Shown here: positions 25,052-34,975 of the stretch, piece by piece
Layout: every line of letters begins with the position of its first letter
How positions within the stretch are numbered: position 1 is the first letter of the stretch
Origin: CAZENU01 sp965222125
Lineage (GTDB): Bacteria; Chloroflexota; Dehalococcoidia; Lucifugimonadales; CAZENU01
Length of the DNA stretch: 64,000 nucleotides
Reading direction: 5' to 3'
Assembly: GCA_965222125.1 (NCBI GenBank)
Contig: CBDCTC010000001.1
Location: 1-64,000 of the forward strand
Made by a program: the position numbers and the translations under genes
The notes under the pieces: model-generated
What the model was told of the DNA's origin: nothing
Databases searched by the model: none
The model's input: only the letters and a program-made list of their open reading frames with translations

Positions 25052-25908
25052 GTCGCTACATATGACTCGTGCCAAAAGAGCACACGTCTTTCCAGTAGAT
25101 TTGTGAGTACCATCAGGGTGATACCGATCAGGGCGAGCACCAGGATCGCCGAGAAGGTCGTCGGCATGTCCAGGTTGCTATGGGCGACGGCGATCACGTT
25201 CCCCAAGCCCCGGCTCCCCAGGAACAGCTCGCCCACGAAGGCGCCGATGACGGACAGCGGCACCGCGGTGCGGAACGCCGCGAACAGGTAGGGCAACGAA
25301 CCGGGCAGCCTCAGTTTGAGCAGGATGTCGGTCCTGGACGCCCTCACGGACCGAAAGAAGTCGAGCGCGCCGGGGTTCACCGATCGGAGCCCGGTCAGCG
25401 CGTTGACCATGATGGGGAAGAAGGTTATCAGCACGACGATCAGCACCTTGGGCATCAGGCCGAATCCGAACCACACCACGAACATCAGGGCCCATACGAT
25501 GAGCGGGATGACCCGGGCGAAGATCGCGATCGGCAGGATGGCTCGCTCCATCAGGCGGGAGTGGGCCATCAGGGTCGCGATCGCGATGGCGACCGTCGCT
25601 CCCAGCGCGAAGCCGACGGCGGCTGTCTGAAGCGTGGTCGCCGCGTGCCCCAGGAAGAATCCGGGGTCTCCGAAGAGCCTCTCGATCACTTGCGTCGGAG
25701 CGGGAACTACGTATGAGGGGACGTCCGCGAGACGGGTCCAAGCCTCCCACACGGCCGCCAGTACCGCCAGCGCGAGGGCGGGCGGCCAGAGGTAGACGGG
25801 CCACTCCCCAAGTCGGGAGACGGTCGGGGAGCGGGGCCCCCGGGCAGCGTCGAGCGGGCCCGGCTGCTCAGGCCGTCGCCAGAAGAGGTGTAGGGCCACG
25901 TGCAGCAC
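25048..25908 (-). CDS. ABC transporter permease, SsuC/TauC-like
   Basis: A 286-residue inner-membrane permease with six helices and the BPD-transport coupling loop near residue 200-220 (FRSVRASRTDILLKLRLPGS, then AVPLSVIGAFVGELF). It begins after a long cytosolic tail. The chosen GTG at 25908 overlaps the ATPase end by 41 bases; a GTG at 25899 is also possible. It belongs to the nitrate/taurine/pyrimidine importer type with the flanking ATPase and binding protein. Confidence 0.87.
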   Translation of the reverse strand: MLHVALHLFWRRPEQPGPLDAARGPRSPTVSRLGEWPVYLWPPALALAVLAAVWEAWTRLADVPSYVVPAPTQVIERLFGDPGFFLGHAATTLQTAAVGFALGATVAIAIATLMAHSRLMERAILPIAIFARVIPLIVWALMFVVWFGFGLMPKVLIVVLITFFPIMVNALTGLRSVNPGALDFFRSVRASRTDILLKLRLPGSLPYLFAAFRTAVPLSVIGAFVGELFLGSRGLGNVIAVAHSNLDMPTTFSAILVLALIGITLMVLTNLLERRVLFWHESYVAT

Positions 25909-26695
25909 CCGCCGAGAGGGCGTCTCTGAGGTCGCCGACGTATCGCAAAAATCGGTTGGAGCGCTCCAGCATCGCGTCGCGTGGACGGGGCAGGTCTATC
26001 GTGATCCACTCGACGATGCGGCCCGGCGCCGGAGACATGACCGCCACCACGTCCGAGGTCATCACCGCCTCGGGTATGCTGTGCGTTACGAGCACGGCGG
26101 TCTTGTTGGAGCCCTCCCATAGGCGGAGGATCTCGTAGCGCATCTCGGTCCGCGTCATCTCGTCCAAGGAGCCGAGCGGCTCGTCCAGGAGCAGGACGTC
26201 CGGGTCCATGACGATGGCCCGCGCGAGCGCGACGCGCTGACGCATGCCGCCCGAGAGCTGATGAGGGTAGTAGCCTCCGAAATCGGCCAGGCCGACGGCT
26301 TCGACGGTCCTGTCGACCAGCTCGGCCACGCGCTGACCGGCGGCCCGATTGAGCTGCAGCGGCAGCGACACGTTCTGAGCGACGGTCCTCCAGGGAAGCA
26401 ACGACGGGTCCTGGAAGACGTAGCCGAAGGTCTTGGACTTCTGGGCGGCCGCCGGACTCATCCGGTCCACCTGGACGCTGCCTTCTGTCGGGTCGATGAG
26501 CCCTCCGATGATCTTGAGGAGGGTGGTCTTGCCCGCCCCGCTCGGTCCGATGATCGATACGAAAGAGCCGCGTTCAATCCGCAGGTCCAGGTCGGCCAGC
26601 GCCGTCAGCCGCTGGGAGCCCGCGGAATAGACGTGACCGAGCCCGGCGACTACGATGTGGGGGTGCTGCGCGATGGCCAAAATGTATCCCCGCAA
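25868..26695 (-). CDS. ABC transporter ATP-binding protein, NitT/TauT type
   Basis: A 275-residue ATPase with Walker A GPSGAGKTT, Q loop VFQDPSLLPWRTV, signature LSGGMRQRVALARA, Walker B LLLDEPLGSLDE and switch His in VTHSIPEAV. The DPSLLPWRTV and DEPLGSLDEMTR forms are typical of NitT/TauT importers. It is the first gene of the three-gene operon. The upstream 140 bases (26696-26836) hold no gene. Confidence 0.9.
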   Translation of the reverse strand: MRGYILAIAQHPHIVVAGLGHVYSAGSQRLTALADLDLRIERGSFVSIIGPSGAGKTTLLKIIGGLIDPTEGSVQVDRMSPAAAQKSKTFGYVFQDPSLLPWRTVAQNVSLPLQLNRAAGQRVAELVDRTVEAVGLADFGGYYPHQLSGGMRQRVALARAIVMDPDVLLLDEPLGSLDEMTRTEMRYEILRLWEGSNKTAVLVTHSIPEAVMTSDVVAVMSPAPGRIVEWITIDLPRPRDAMLERSNRFLRYVGDLRDALSAGAARGPTPLLATA

Positions 26696-26836
26696 AAGCG
26701 GCTATATCATAGCACAGCAATTCCTGGTGCCATCCCGCGCGATGACCTCGGCGACGCGGTCGCAACGACCGCGGGGTGCTGAGAAGTGTAGAGCGAAGGG
26801 CAGGCGTAGCCGGGCGGCCCGCCAGGCCGTAGGAGA

Positions 26837-27232
26837 CTACTGAGTGTTCTCCCTCGCTTCCTTGGCTACCTGCGGAGGGACCGCGCGCACGGCGATGAAT
26901 ATGAGGGTCGGGACGATTATCAGGTCGTCTACGTAGCCTATGACCGGGATGAAGTCTGGAACCAGGCCCAGCGGCCAGACGACGTATCCGACGGCGGCCC
27001 AGAGGAAGACTTTGGAGCGAGTTGGCGTGCGCGCGTCCTTTGAGATCGTCCAGTAGACGCGAAGCTCCCGAGTGACCCAGGCGACGAGGAGGGCGATCCG
27101 GCCGGCGACGCGGCTGCCAGGCTGCGAGAAGGTCGTCTGTCCCGGCTTGACGGGTTGAAGGTGGGTGGTCAGATGGGCGAGGCGCGACCCCCGTCCTTTC
27201 CGCACCGTCGCGCGCTCCTTGGAAATCGCCAT
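26837..27232 (-). CDS. DUF1232 (YkvA-like) membrane protein
   Basis: A 131-residue protein. After a basic, probably cytosolic N-terminus it has the DUF1232 signature KVFLWAAVGYVVWPLGLVPDF followed by IPVIGYVDDLIIVPTLIFIAV, two hydrophobic helices with the conserved DxIPxxGxxDD core. The role is unknown. It is not obviously linked to its neighbours. Confidence 0.82.
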   Translation of the reverse strand: MAISKERATVRKGRGSRLAHLTTHLQPVKPGQTTFSQPGSRVAGRIALLVAWVTRELRVYWTISKDARTPTRSKVFLWAAVGYVVWPLGLVPDFIPVIGYVDDLIIVPTLIFIAVRAVPPQVAKEARENTQ

Positions 27233-27419
27233 CTACTGCCCTCCAACAGCGTCTCATGGCCTGCCGGCTAGCGGTTGCCTGAGACAGCCATTACATTAGC
27301 GCCTCGCGGCGGAATCCCGGAAGGTGTTCTAAGGTGCTTTTCGGACAGTTACTAAACAAAGCCTAAACATTGGCCAATTGCCGGTCGCGCCGACGAGTGC
27401 GCCGCTCGCCAAGGGCCTG

Positions 27420-27448
27420 TTGAAGATGGCATGTGCCCGTGAGAGAAT
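27420..27448 (+). promoter_or_regulatory. Possible promoter of the BNR protein gene
   Basis: TTGAAG at 27420-27425 and GAGAAT at 27443-27448 are 17 bases apart, about 40 bases before the ATG at 27487, which has GGGGAG before it. Match to consensus is only moderate. The rest of 27233-27486 shows no gene. Confidence 0.3.
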
Positions 27449-27486
27449 AGCGCCGCTTCGAAACCCTCATAGGGGAGTGTCCGGAT

Positions 27487-30400
27487 ATGACGAACACCTC
27501 GGAATTGGCCGGCCGGTTGTCCTCAGTCACGTGGAGATGTATCGGGCCGTACCGCGGCGGGAGGTCCATCGCGGTCGCGGGACACCCGACGGAGCGGGCG
27601 GTCTTCTATTTCGGGGCGTGCGTCGGAGGCGTGTGGAAGACGGACGACGGCGGCACGTACTGGGAGAACGTGTCGGACGGCTTCTTCAACACCGCGTCGG
27701 TGGGCGCTGTCGCGATAGCCGACTCCGACCCCAACGTTCTCTACGTCGGCACGGGCGAGGTCTGCATCCGCGGCAACCTGTCGCACGGAGACGGCGTGTA
27801 CCGCTCGACCGACGGCGGCAAGACCTGGAGTCACCGCGGGCTCGCGGACACTCGCCACATCGGGCGCGTCCGGGTGCACCCGGACGACCCGGACCTGGTC
27901 TACGTGGCGGCTTTGGGCCACGCATTCGGTCCCAACGAGGAGCGCGGCGTCTTCAGGTCCAGGGACGGCGGCGGCTCCTGGGAGCGAGTGCTCTTCAAGA
28001 GCGAAAACGCAGGCGCCGTCGATCTGTCGATGGACCCAAAGAACCCCCGCGTGCTGTTTGCCAGTATCTGGCAGGCGCGGCGCGAGCCGTGGGCGTTCAC
28101 CAGCGGCGGTCCCGACAGCGGACTGCACCGGTCGACCGACGGCGGCGACACCTGGACCGACATCACGGAGAACGAGGGCCTGCCGGGCGGCCTGAAGGGG
28201 CGCATAGGCGTGGCCGTCTCGCCCGCGAAGGACGGCCGCGTCTGGGCCGTCGTGGAGGCCGACGACGCCGGCCTGTACCGGTCCGACGACGGCGGCGACA
28301 CCTGGGAGCGCATCAGCGACGACCGAAACGTGGTCCAGCGGCCGTGGTACTACGGCCACGTCTTCGCGGACCCTCAGGATGCCGAGACCGTATGGGTGCT
28401 CAATCTGAGCGTCTGGAAGTCGGTCGACGGGGGCCGCAACTTCGAGCAGATCGGCTTCCCCCACGGCGACCATCACGACCTGTGGATCGACCCGAACGAC
28501 CCGACGCGCATGATAGAGGGCAACGACGGCGGCGCCTGCGTGTCCTTCAACGCCGGGGGGTCGTGGACGACGATATACAACCAGCCGACCTCTCAGTTCT
28601 ACCACCTCACGACGGACGACGAGTGGCCGTACCGCGTGTACGGCACCCAGCAGGACAACAGCGCGATCAGCGTTCCGAGCCGGCAGCCCGACAAGGTGGG
28701 CATCCCGTGGGTCGACTGCTACACGGTCGGCTTCTCCGAGAGCGGGCACGTCGCCGTCAGGCCGGACGACCCGAACATAGTCTACTCCGGGGCAATCGGC
28801 AGCTCGCCCGGCGGCGGCGACTCGCTGATGCGCTACGACCACGGGCTGCGCCAGTCCCGGATCGTCTCCGTATGGCCCGAGCTGGTCAGCGGCCTCGGCC
28901 CCAAGGACCACCGGTACCGGTTCCAGTGGACCTATCCCATAGTGATATCGCCGCACGACCCGGACGTCCTCTACGTCGCGGCCAACGTGCTGTTCAAGTC
29001 GACCAACGACGGCGAGAGCTGGGAGGAGATCAGCCCGGACCTGACCCGCAACGATGAGACGAAGCTCGGACCTTCGGGCGGGCCGATCACCCTGGACACG
29101 ACCTACGTCGAGCACTACGCGACCATCTTCGCCTTCACCGAGTCGCCCCACGAGCAGGGCGTGTTCTGGGCCGGATCGGACGACGGCCTGGTGCACATAT
29201 CGCGGGACGGCGGGGCGAGCTGGGACGACGTTACGCCGCCCGGCCTGCCCGAGTGGACGCGGATCGACGTGATCGAGGCGTCCCCCCACGATCCCGCGAC
29301 CGCGTACCTGGCGGCGACACGGTACAAGCTGGACGACAACCGCCCGTTCCTCTACAGGACGAACGACTACGGGGCCAGCTGGACCGAGATCACGGACGGC
29401 TTGCCGGACGACGACTTCACCCGCGTGATTCGCGAGGACGTAGTGCGGCGCGGCCTGCTGTACGCGGGCACCGAGCTCGGGATCTACGTTTCCCTGGACG
29501 ACGGCGCGTCGTGGACGTCGCTGCGGGCCAACATGCCAGTTGTCCCGGTGACCGACCTGGCCGTCAAGGAAGAGGAGCTTGTGGCCGCGACCAACGGCCG
29601 GTCGTTCTGGATCACCGGCGACCTGTCCCTGCTCCGAGAGCTGGCGGACGACCCCGGCGCCGGCGGCGCCCGCCTGTTCGGCCCCTCGCCGACCGTTCGT
29701 ACTAACACCGCGACGGGCGACCCGAAGCCCGGCAAGAACTTCCTCGCGGGATTGACGTACTACGAGACCAAGCTCCCCAGCGGCGAGCGCGAGCGCAGGA
29801 TGCTGGACGCCGGGGCCAACCCCGCCGACGGCGTGGTGGTCCACTACTGGATCGACGGCGATACCGAAGAAGAGGTCACGCTCACCTTCCTGGACTCGGC
29901 CGGAGAGGCGATTCGCAGCTTCTCCAGCAGCACCGAGGAGGGGAGCAAGGAGCCGGTGGCGCCGAAGGCAGCCGGGATGAACCGGTTCGTATGGGACACA
30001 CGGTATCCGGGAGCGACGTCCGTGGAGGGCGAGGGGGCGCCGAAAGAGCCGAGCGCCGGGCCGGTCGCGCCGCCGGGCCGATATCAGGTCGCGCTCTCCG
30101 TCGGCGGCAGCTCCCAGACCCAGGCATTCGATCTGCTGGCCGACCCTCGGACTCCGGCGACCCAGGAGGAGCTGCAGGCGCAGTTCGACCTGCTCATTCG
30201 CATTCGCGACAAGGTGTCCGCGACGCACGAGGCCGTGAATCGCTGCCGCCGCATCCTGAGCCAGGTGGACGAGTGGGTCTCGCGGGCCGCCGCGAAGCCC
30301 GGGGCCGAGGCCGTGCTGGAGCCGTCGGCCGACAAGGTCCGAGACAAGCTGGCCGCGGTCGAGGATGCGCTGTTCGATCCTTCGACGGCGGAGGGGCTGA

Positions 30401-30633
30401 ATCGTCTGAGCAAGCCGGTCCGACTCGGCGTCAAGACGTCGGCAGTCGGGGACATCGCTTCGTTCGCCGACTACGGTCCTACGAAGCAGACCTACGAGGT
30501 CTTCGACATGGTGGCCGCCGGGGTCGACGAGCAGATCGAAGCCCTCGCGGCGATCGAGGACAGCGAAGTGGCGGAGTTCGCCGGTCTGGTCCAGGAGCTC
30601 GAGATACCGGCTATCCATGTCGAGACTCCCTGA
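27487..30633 (+). CDS. Large BNR/Asp-box repeat (sortilin VPS10-like) glycosidase-type protein
   Basis: A 1048-residue protein. At least eight Asp-box motifs S.D.G..W are seen, for instance RSTDGGKTW, RSRDGGGSW, RSTDGGDTW, KSTNDGESW and ISRDGGASW, arranged through the first 700 residues. This gives one or two beta-propellers like VPS10/sortilin and xyloglucanase-type proteins. The last 300 residues hold a beta domain and a helical region (LRSR-type coiled part at about 880-1040). No signal peptide is visible at the N-terminus MTNTSELAGRLSSVTWRCIG, which is odd for a propeller usually exported. Its TGA overlaps the MFS ATG by one base, so it heads an operon. Ligand unknown. Confidence 0.85.
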   Translation: MTNTSELAGRLSSVTWRCIGPYRGGRSIAVAGHPTERAVFYFGACVGGVWKTDDGGTYWENVSDGFFNTASVGAVAIADSDPNVLYVGTGEVCIRGNLSHGDGVYRSTDGGKTWSHRGLADTRHIGRVRVHPDDPDLVYVAALGHAFGPNEERGVFRSRDGGGSWERVLFKSENAGAVDLSMDPKNPRVLFASIWQARREPWAFTSGGPDSGLHRSTDGGDTWTDITENEGLPGGLKGRIGVAVSPAKDGRVWAVVEADDAGLYRSDDGGDTWERISDDRNVVQRPWYYGHVFADPQDAETVWVLNLSVWKSVDGGRNFEQIGFPHGDHHDLWIDPNDPTRMIEGNDGGACVSFNAGGSWTTIYNQPTSQFYHLTTDDEWPYRVYGTQQDNSAISVPSRQPDKVGIPWVDCYTVGFSESGHVAVRPDDPNIVYSGAIGSSPGGGDSLMRYDHGLRQSRIVSVWPELVSGLGPKDHRYRFQWTYPIVISPHDPDVLYVAANVLFKSTNDGESWEEISPDLTRNDETKLGPSGGPITLDTTYVEHYATIFAFTESPHEQGVFWAGSDDGLVHISRDGGASWDDVTPPGLPEWTRIDVIEASPHDPATAYLAATRYKLDDNRPFLYRTNDYGASWTEITDGLPDDDFTRVIREDVVRRGLLYAGTELGIYVSLDDGASWTSLRANMPVVPVTDLAVKEEELVAATNGRSFWITGDLSLLRELADDPGAGGARLFGPSPTVRTNTATGDPKPGKNFLAGLTYYETKLPSGERERRMLDAGANPADGVVVHYWIDGDTEEEVTLTFLDSAGEAIRSFSSSTEEGSKEPVAPKAAGMNRFVWDTRYPGATSVEGEGAPKEPSAGPVAPPGRYQVALSVGGSSQTQAFDLLADPRTPATQEELQAQFDLLIRIRDKVSATHEAVNRCRRILSQVDEWVSRAAAKPGAEAVLEPSADKVRDKLAAVEDALFDPSTAEGLNRLSKPVRLGVKTSAVGDIASFADYGPTKQTYEVFDMVAAGVDEQIEALAAIEDSEVAEFAGLVQELEIPAIHVETP

Positions 30634-31838
30634 TGTTCCGCGGCCGCCAGCTCGGGCTGATCACCGGCGCCGACTTCGTGGTGCGCTGCGCGTACCAGGT
30701 CGGCAAGGCGCCCGTGCTGCCCCTGTTCGCCGCGGCCCTTGGCGCGGGCGAGGTCTTTCTGGGGCTGATCGTCTCGGTGTCGACCTTGACCGGAATGCTG
30801 CTGAAGCCGCTCTTCGGCGTCCTGTCAGACCGGTGGGGCCGCCGCGTATGGCTGCTGGCGGGCACCGGGCTGTTCACCGGGATGCCTTTCGCCTACCACC
30901 TTGTCGAGTCGCCGGAGCATCTGCTGACCGTGCGCCTGCTGCACGGGACGGCGACTGCGATCTATGGCCCGGTGACGATCGCCTACGTCGCGGAGATGAC
31001 GGCCGGCGGCAGGGCCGAGCGCATCGGCTGGTTCTCGCTGGCCCGCAACGCCGGGTACATCGTCGGACCGCTTGCCGGCGGCGCAATGCTGGTGTTCATG
31101 GACCCGGTGACGATCTTCACCGTGGTCGGCTTCGTCAGCGCGCTCGCCTTCCTGCCGGTGCTCATGTTGCCCGAGGGCGCGCGAGTGCCCGCAGCGAGGC
31201 GTACGCGGGTGCTTGCCCAAGCCCGCCTGGCGGTCGCCTCGGCGCTAAGGACGCCCTCCGTCTGGCTCGCCGGCAGCCTCGATGCACAGTTCCTGGTCGC
31301 CAAGTACGCGGTGAAGACCTTCCTGCCGCTGCAGGCGCTGTCGCTCGGCGTCAGCCCGGCCATGGTCGGCGTGGTGCTCGCCGCCCAGGAGGCCGCGAGC
31401 ATGGCCTTGAGCCCGCTGGGAGGCCGTATCGGCGACCGCGTCGGGTACATGAAGTCGGTGCCCGCCGGCATGCTGGGCATGGCGGCCGCTCTGGTCCTGA
31501 TGGCGCTGGCCGCGAGCGGTCCGGCCATGCTCGTCCCGGCCGTGCTCATGGGAGTCGCGCAGGCGCTTGTGTTCCCGTCGACGATGGCGCTCGTGTCCAC
31601 GGAGGCCGACGGACGCCACCTCGGCGCGGGTATGGGAATGATCGGCACGTTCAAGAACGCCGCGAAGATAACCGGGCCCGTCGCCGCGGGCGTGCTGGTG
31701 CACTACATCGGCTTTGAGGGCGCGCTGCTGGCGATGGCAGGCTTCGTGCTGCTGGCGACGGCCGCGATGTGGACTCGGTTCCGCGCCAGGACCGACGGCC
31801 GGTCGCGCGGCCGCGCCCTGCCGGCGACGCCGGCGTAG
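30633..31838 (+). CDS. MFS transporter
   Basis: A 401-residue permease with 12 predicted helices. The cytosolic loop after helix 2 has the MFS signature GVLSDRWGRRVWLLAG, and the equivalent in the second half is GRIGDRVGYMKSVPAG. The ATG at 30633 shares its A with the preceding TGA stop, indicating coupled translation with the BNR protein. A substrate cannot be named; an exporter or uptake system for a small organic compound handled by the PhyH and amidase genes that follow is a reasonable inference. Confidence 0.87.
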   Translation: MFRGRQLGLITGADFVVRCAYQVGKAPVLPLFAAALGAGEVFLGLIVSVSTLTGMLLKPLFGVLSDRWGRRVWLLAGTGLFTGMPFAYHLVESPEHLLTVRLLHGTATAIYGPVTIAYVAEMTAGGRAERIGWFSLARNAGYIVGPLAGGAMLVFMDPVTIFTVVGFVSALAFLPVLMLPEGARVPAARRTRVLAQARLAVASALRTPSVWLAGSLDAQFLVAKYAVKTFLPLQALSLGVSPAMVGVVLAAQEAASMALSPLGGRIGDRVGYMKSVPAGMLGMAAALVLMALAASGPAMLVPAVLMGVAQALVFPSTMALVSTEADGRHLGAGMGMIGTFKNAAKITGPVAAGVLVHYIGFEGALLAMAGFVLLATAAMWTRFRARTDGRSRGRALPATPA

Positions 31839-31867
31839 GGCAAGAGGGCGGGGAGGTAATAGCCTTC

Positions 31868-32629
31868 ATGTCGGTACTGAGCAGCGAGCAGATCGAGGCG
31901 GCCGAGCGTGACGGCTACGTGCTGGTGCGCGGGATACAGACGCCTGAGCAGTGCGAGGCGTACATCCAGCGCATCCAGATGTACGCCGAAGGCGCGGTCG
32001 CGCCGCCGCCGGACATGCAGGTCCAGAGGGAGCCGAGAGTCGCCAGAGGAGAGCTGACCACCATCGGCGCCGACCTGAGGAAGATCACGCGAATCTGCCA
32101 CCACGACGCGTTGTTTCGCGGGCTGGCGACCGATCCGACCATCGTCGGCGCGATGCAGCAGCTCATGGGCCCCGACCTGAAGCTCTTCAGGGGCGACGTG
32201 TTGATGAAGCCGCCGCTGGTTGGATCGGCCAAGGGGATGCACCAGGACTCGCCCTATTGGCCCATTGAGCCGATGGCGCTGTGGTCGTGCTGGATGCCCT
32301 TCGAGACGGCCACCGAGGAGAACGGGTGCATGACAGCCATCCCGGCCAGCCACAAGCTCGGGCCGCTTCCCCACGTCTCGGTCACCGACGACTACGTGGT
32401 GCCGCGGGAGAACTACGACGCATGCGCGGTCGTGTCGGTCCCGATGGAGCCCGGCGACGGGCTGCTGTTCCACAGTCTCCTGCTGCACGAGACCTCGGAG
32501 AACCGGTCCGAGTCGTCACGGCGGGCGATTACGATGTCGTACATGTCGGCCGGCTACACCCACACGGGACCGGCGCCCAAGCCCGACTACCTGAGAATAT
32601 CGGGCGGCGATGTCCCCGGCGGCGTGTAG
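31868..32629 (+). CDS. Phytanoyl-CoA dioxygenase (PhyH) family oxygenase
   Basis: A 253-residue Fe(II)/2-oxoglutarate oxygenase. The iron ligands are the His and Asp in KGMHQDSPYWPI and the late His in LLLHETSENRS, followed by an Arg (SRRAITMSY) for 2-oxoglutarate. The start at 31868 is preceded by GGGAGG at slightly long spacing. Such enzymes hydroxylate varied substrates in SAR202-type bacteria. It lies between the MFS and amidase genes on the same strand. Confidence 0.87.
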   Translation: MSVLSSEQIEAAERDGYVLVRGIQTPEQCEAYIQRIQMYAEGAVAPPPDMQVQREPRVARGELTTIGADLRKITRICHHDALFRGLATDPTIVGAMQQLMGPDLKLFRGDVLMKPPLVGSAKGMHQDSPYWPIEPMALWSCWMPFETATEENGCMTAIPASHKLGPLPHVSVTDDYVVPRENYDACAVVSVPMEPGDGLLFHSLLLHETSENRSESSRRAITMSYMSAGYTHTGPAPKPDYLRISGGDVPGGV

Positions 32630-32682
32630 GCGGGCCGCACCGGAGGCCGGATGAAACCGTACGCCGCGTCAGAGGCCCGAAA

Positions 32683-34107
32683 GTGAGCGCGCAGCCGCAG
32701 GCGCCGGGAGACGGCGTCGTCTTCGCCGGTATCAGGGAGCTTGGGGAGATGGTGCGCGGCCGGCAGCTCTCGGCCGTGGAGCTCGCTGAGACCTTCCTCG
32801 ACCGCCTGGAGACGATAGGCCCCCGGTACAACGCCGTCGTCACGGTGACCCGCGACCGCGCTCTGGAGCAGGCCCGCCGCGCCGACGCGGAGATCGCGGC
32901 CGGGAGCTACCGGGGCCCGCTGCACGGCATACCCTACGGGGCGAAGGACCTGCTGGCCACCTCGGGCGGCATCCCCACGACGTGGGGCGCGGAGCCGTTC
33001 CGCGATCAGCTCTTCGACTACGATGCGACCGTCGTCCGACGTCTGGAGGAGGCGGGCGCCGTGCTGGCGGCGAAGCTGTCGCTGGTGGAGCTTGCGGGCG
33101 GCATGGGCTACGAGGCGGCCGAGTCGGCCTTCAACGGCCCCGGAATCAATCCGTGGAGTTCGGACCGGTGGGCAGGCGGCTCGTCAAGCGGCTCCGGCTC
33201 GGCGGTGTGCGCGGGCCTCGTCCCGTTCGCCATCGGGTCGGAGACTTGGGGGTCCATAGTGGGCCCGGCGTCCTACTGCGGCGTCGCGGGGCTGCGCCCG
33301 ACATACGGCCGCGTCAGCCGGTACGGGGCGATGGCGCTGTCGTGGACGTTCGACAAGCTGGGCCCGCTGTGCCTGAACGCGGACGACTGCGGCCTGGTGC
33401 TGGACGCCATCGCCGGACCGGACCCGAACGACCCGTCCACCTCCGAGCGCGAATACGGGTACGATCCGGGCCCTGTCGGTCGGCGGCTCAGGCTTGGCCT
33501 GATAGCGGATCAGGCCGGCGCGGACGACGACGTGGAGGCCAATTTCCGTCGCGCGCTGACCAATCTGAGCGACGTGGCCGACATCGAGGAGGTCGTGCTT
33601 CCCGATCTCCCGTACGAGGCCGTGGCCTGGACGATTTCGGACGCCGAGATGGGCAGCGCGTTCGACGAGCTTATCGAGAGCGGCGGGCTCTCCGGGCTGA
33701 CCGCGCCGCAGGGCCGATACAAGCCGTATGCGCGGACCGCGATACTGGCCGTGGACTACCTCCGCGCTCTGCGGCTGCGCGCGGAGGTCGGCCGCCGAGT
33801 CGACGCGCTGCTGGCGGGCTATGACGCCATCGCAGCACCCGCGTCACGGTCGGTGGCGGCGACGATCGCGCGGGACCCCGAGTTCGACCCGGACGAACAC
33901 CAGCCGCCGGACATCGTGGGTGCCATCGGGAACGCCTGCGGACTGCCGGCCGTCGTCGTCCCCAGCGGCTTCTCGCGAGAGGGACTGCCGACCGGCATCC
34001 AGTTCGTCGGCAGGGCATACGAAGACAACAGGGTGATAGCGGTCGCACGGGCCTATCAGGAGTTCACCGACTGGCACCTGCGGCGCCCGCCGGACATCGC
34101 CCCTTAG
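32683..34107 (+). CDS. Amidase (amidase signature family)
   Basis: A 474-residue enzyme. The Ser-cisSer-Lys triad is visible: Lys in GIPYGAKDLLA, the cis-Ser region in WAGGSSSGSGSAV and the nucleophile region in IGSETWGSIVGPAS. It is GatA-like but stands alone without gatB/gatC, so it is more likely a catabolic amidase. GTG at 32683 has GAGG 7 bases upstream. Ends KRPP-like, with no membrane segment. It closes the MFS-PhyH-amidase run. Confidence 0.87.
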   Translation: MSAQPQAPGDGVVFAGIRELGEMVRGRQLSAVELAETFLDRLETIGPRYNAVVTVTRDRALEQARRADAEIAAGSYRGPLHGIPYGAKDLLATSGGIPTTWGAEPFRDQLFDYDATVVRRLEEAGAVLAAKLSLVELAGGMGYEAAESAFNGPGINPWSSDRWAGGSSSGSGSAVCAGLVPFAIGSETWGSIVGPASYCGVAGLRPTYGRVSRYGAMALSWTFDKLGPLCLNADDCGLVLDAIAGPDPNDPSTSEREYGYDPGPVGRRLRLGLIADQAGADDDVEANFRRALTNLSDVADIEEVVLPDLPYEAVAWTISDAEMGSAFDELIESGGLSGLTAPQGRYKPYARTAILAVDYLRALRLRAEVGRRVDALLAGYDAIAAPASRSVAATIARDPEFDPDEHQPPDIVGAIGNACGLPAVVVPSGFSREGLPTGIQFVGRAYEDNRVIAVARAYQEFTDWHLRRPPDIAP

Positions 34108-34115
34108 GGCCGCGG

Positions 34116-34832
34116 CTACCACATCTTGCTGGGCGAGGCGATCTGCTCGCCGACCAGCTCGCCGCCGGCCAGGATGTGGCCGTCTATGGCCCTCAGGAAC
34201 GCCTCTTTGGTGGCGCCCGAGTCGAGCTGCAGATCGATGTCCAACGCGTACAGCCTGAAGAAGTACTGGCTGACCGAGTGGTCGTTGACCGCCGACGGAA
34301 GATAGGCTGACCGTCCCTTCATCACCCCGGCGTCGACGACGACCGGGGGCGGGCACGGGCCCGACCAGCCGATCTCGTTGTCGCTGTTGGTGCCCTGGAC
34401 GGCGTTCGGCCCGACGTCCGCCGCGTCCGGCCCGTTGGGCACGGCTTCGGGCAGGGCCCTGACGTCGGGGGGAATACCCCACAGCAGCCAGTGGACCCAC
34501 AACGCGCCCGGCGCCTGGTTGCTCTCGACCAGCAGCGCCAGGCTGACCGTTCCGTCTGGCAGGTCGCCCCAGGTTATCGGGACAGACACGCCCTCGTGTG
34601 TGCAGCTGTACTTTCGAGGAATGCGCCGCGTCTCGTCGAACTGCGTGCTCGTCACGGCGATGGTCAGGTCGACCTGATGCGTCAGCGCGTACTCCCCGAT
34701 GGTCGGGTCCGAGCCACCGCCAGTCTCCGCCGCCGGTGCGGCGCCTCCGTCGTCGCTGGAGCATGCGGCGGTCAGCAGAACCGCGGCCACGGATGCGGCA
34801 ACGAACGATCTGAGACGCGTCATCTCTGTCAT
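34116..34832 (-). CDS. YbhB/YbcL (PEBP, Raf kinase inhibitor-like) lipoprotein
   Basis: A 238-residue lipoprotein: signal peptide with lipobox LLTAAC (Cys24), Ser/Gly-rich linker, then the PEBP fold with IPRKYSCTHEGVSVPITW, LVESNQAPGALWVHWLLWG, EIGWSGPCPPPV and YFFRLYALDIDL. Function in bacteria is unclear. The start at 34832 is chosen because it gives a clean signal peptide; 34823 is also possible. A second member, 61769-62525, shares the layout. Confidence 0.83.
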   Translation of the reverse strand: MTEMTRLRSFVAASVAAVLLTAACSSDDGGAAPAAETGGGSDPTIGEYALTHQVDLTIAVTSTQFDETRRIPRKYSCTHEGVSVPITWGDLPDGTVSLALLVESNQAPGALWVHWLLWGIPPDVRALPEAVPNGPDAADVGPNAVQGTNSDNEIGWSGPCPPPVVVDAGVMKGRSAYLPSAVNDHSVSQYFFRLYALDIDLQLDSGATKEAFLRAIDGHILAGGELVGEQIASPSKMW

Positions 34833-34975
34833 GACCCCATGCAACTGGCTCAGCCGACGCTGCGGTACTCGCCAGACGGATATAGGACGCCGCGAAGGTG
34901 CGGCCGCCTCGCCGGCTTGGCGAATCGTCCAAAGATGCGGCAAAGCGGCACCAGCCTTCCGCTTCGCTGGGACCC

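Noticed and set aside
24014..26836. TPP riboswitch for the THI5-like importer
   Set aside because: No conserved CTGAGA/ACCTGA elements seen upstream of the operon.
27523..30618. 1031-residue open frame antisense to the BNR protein
   Set aside because: A mirror frame of a GC-rich gene; it has no domains and Arg/Val/Asp-heavy composition. The plus strand has clear Asp-box motifs.
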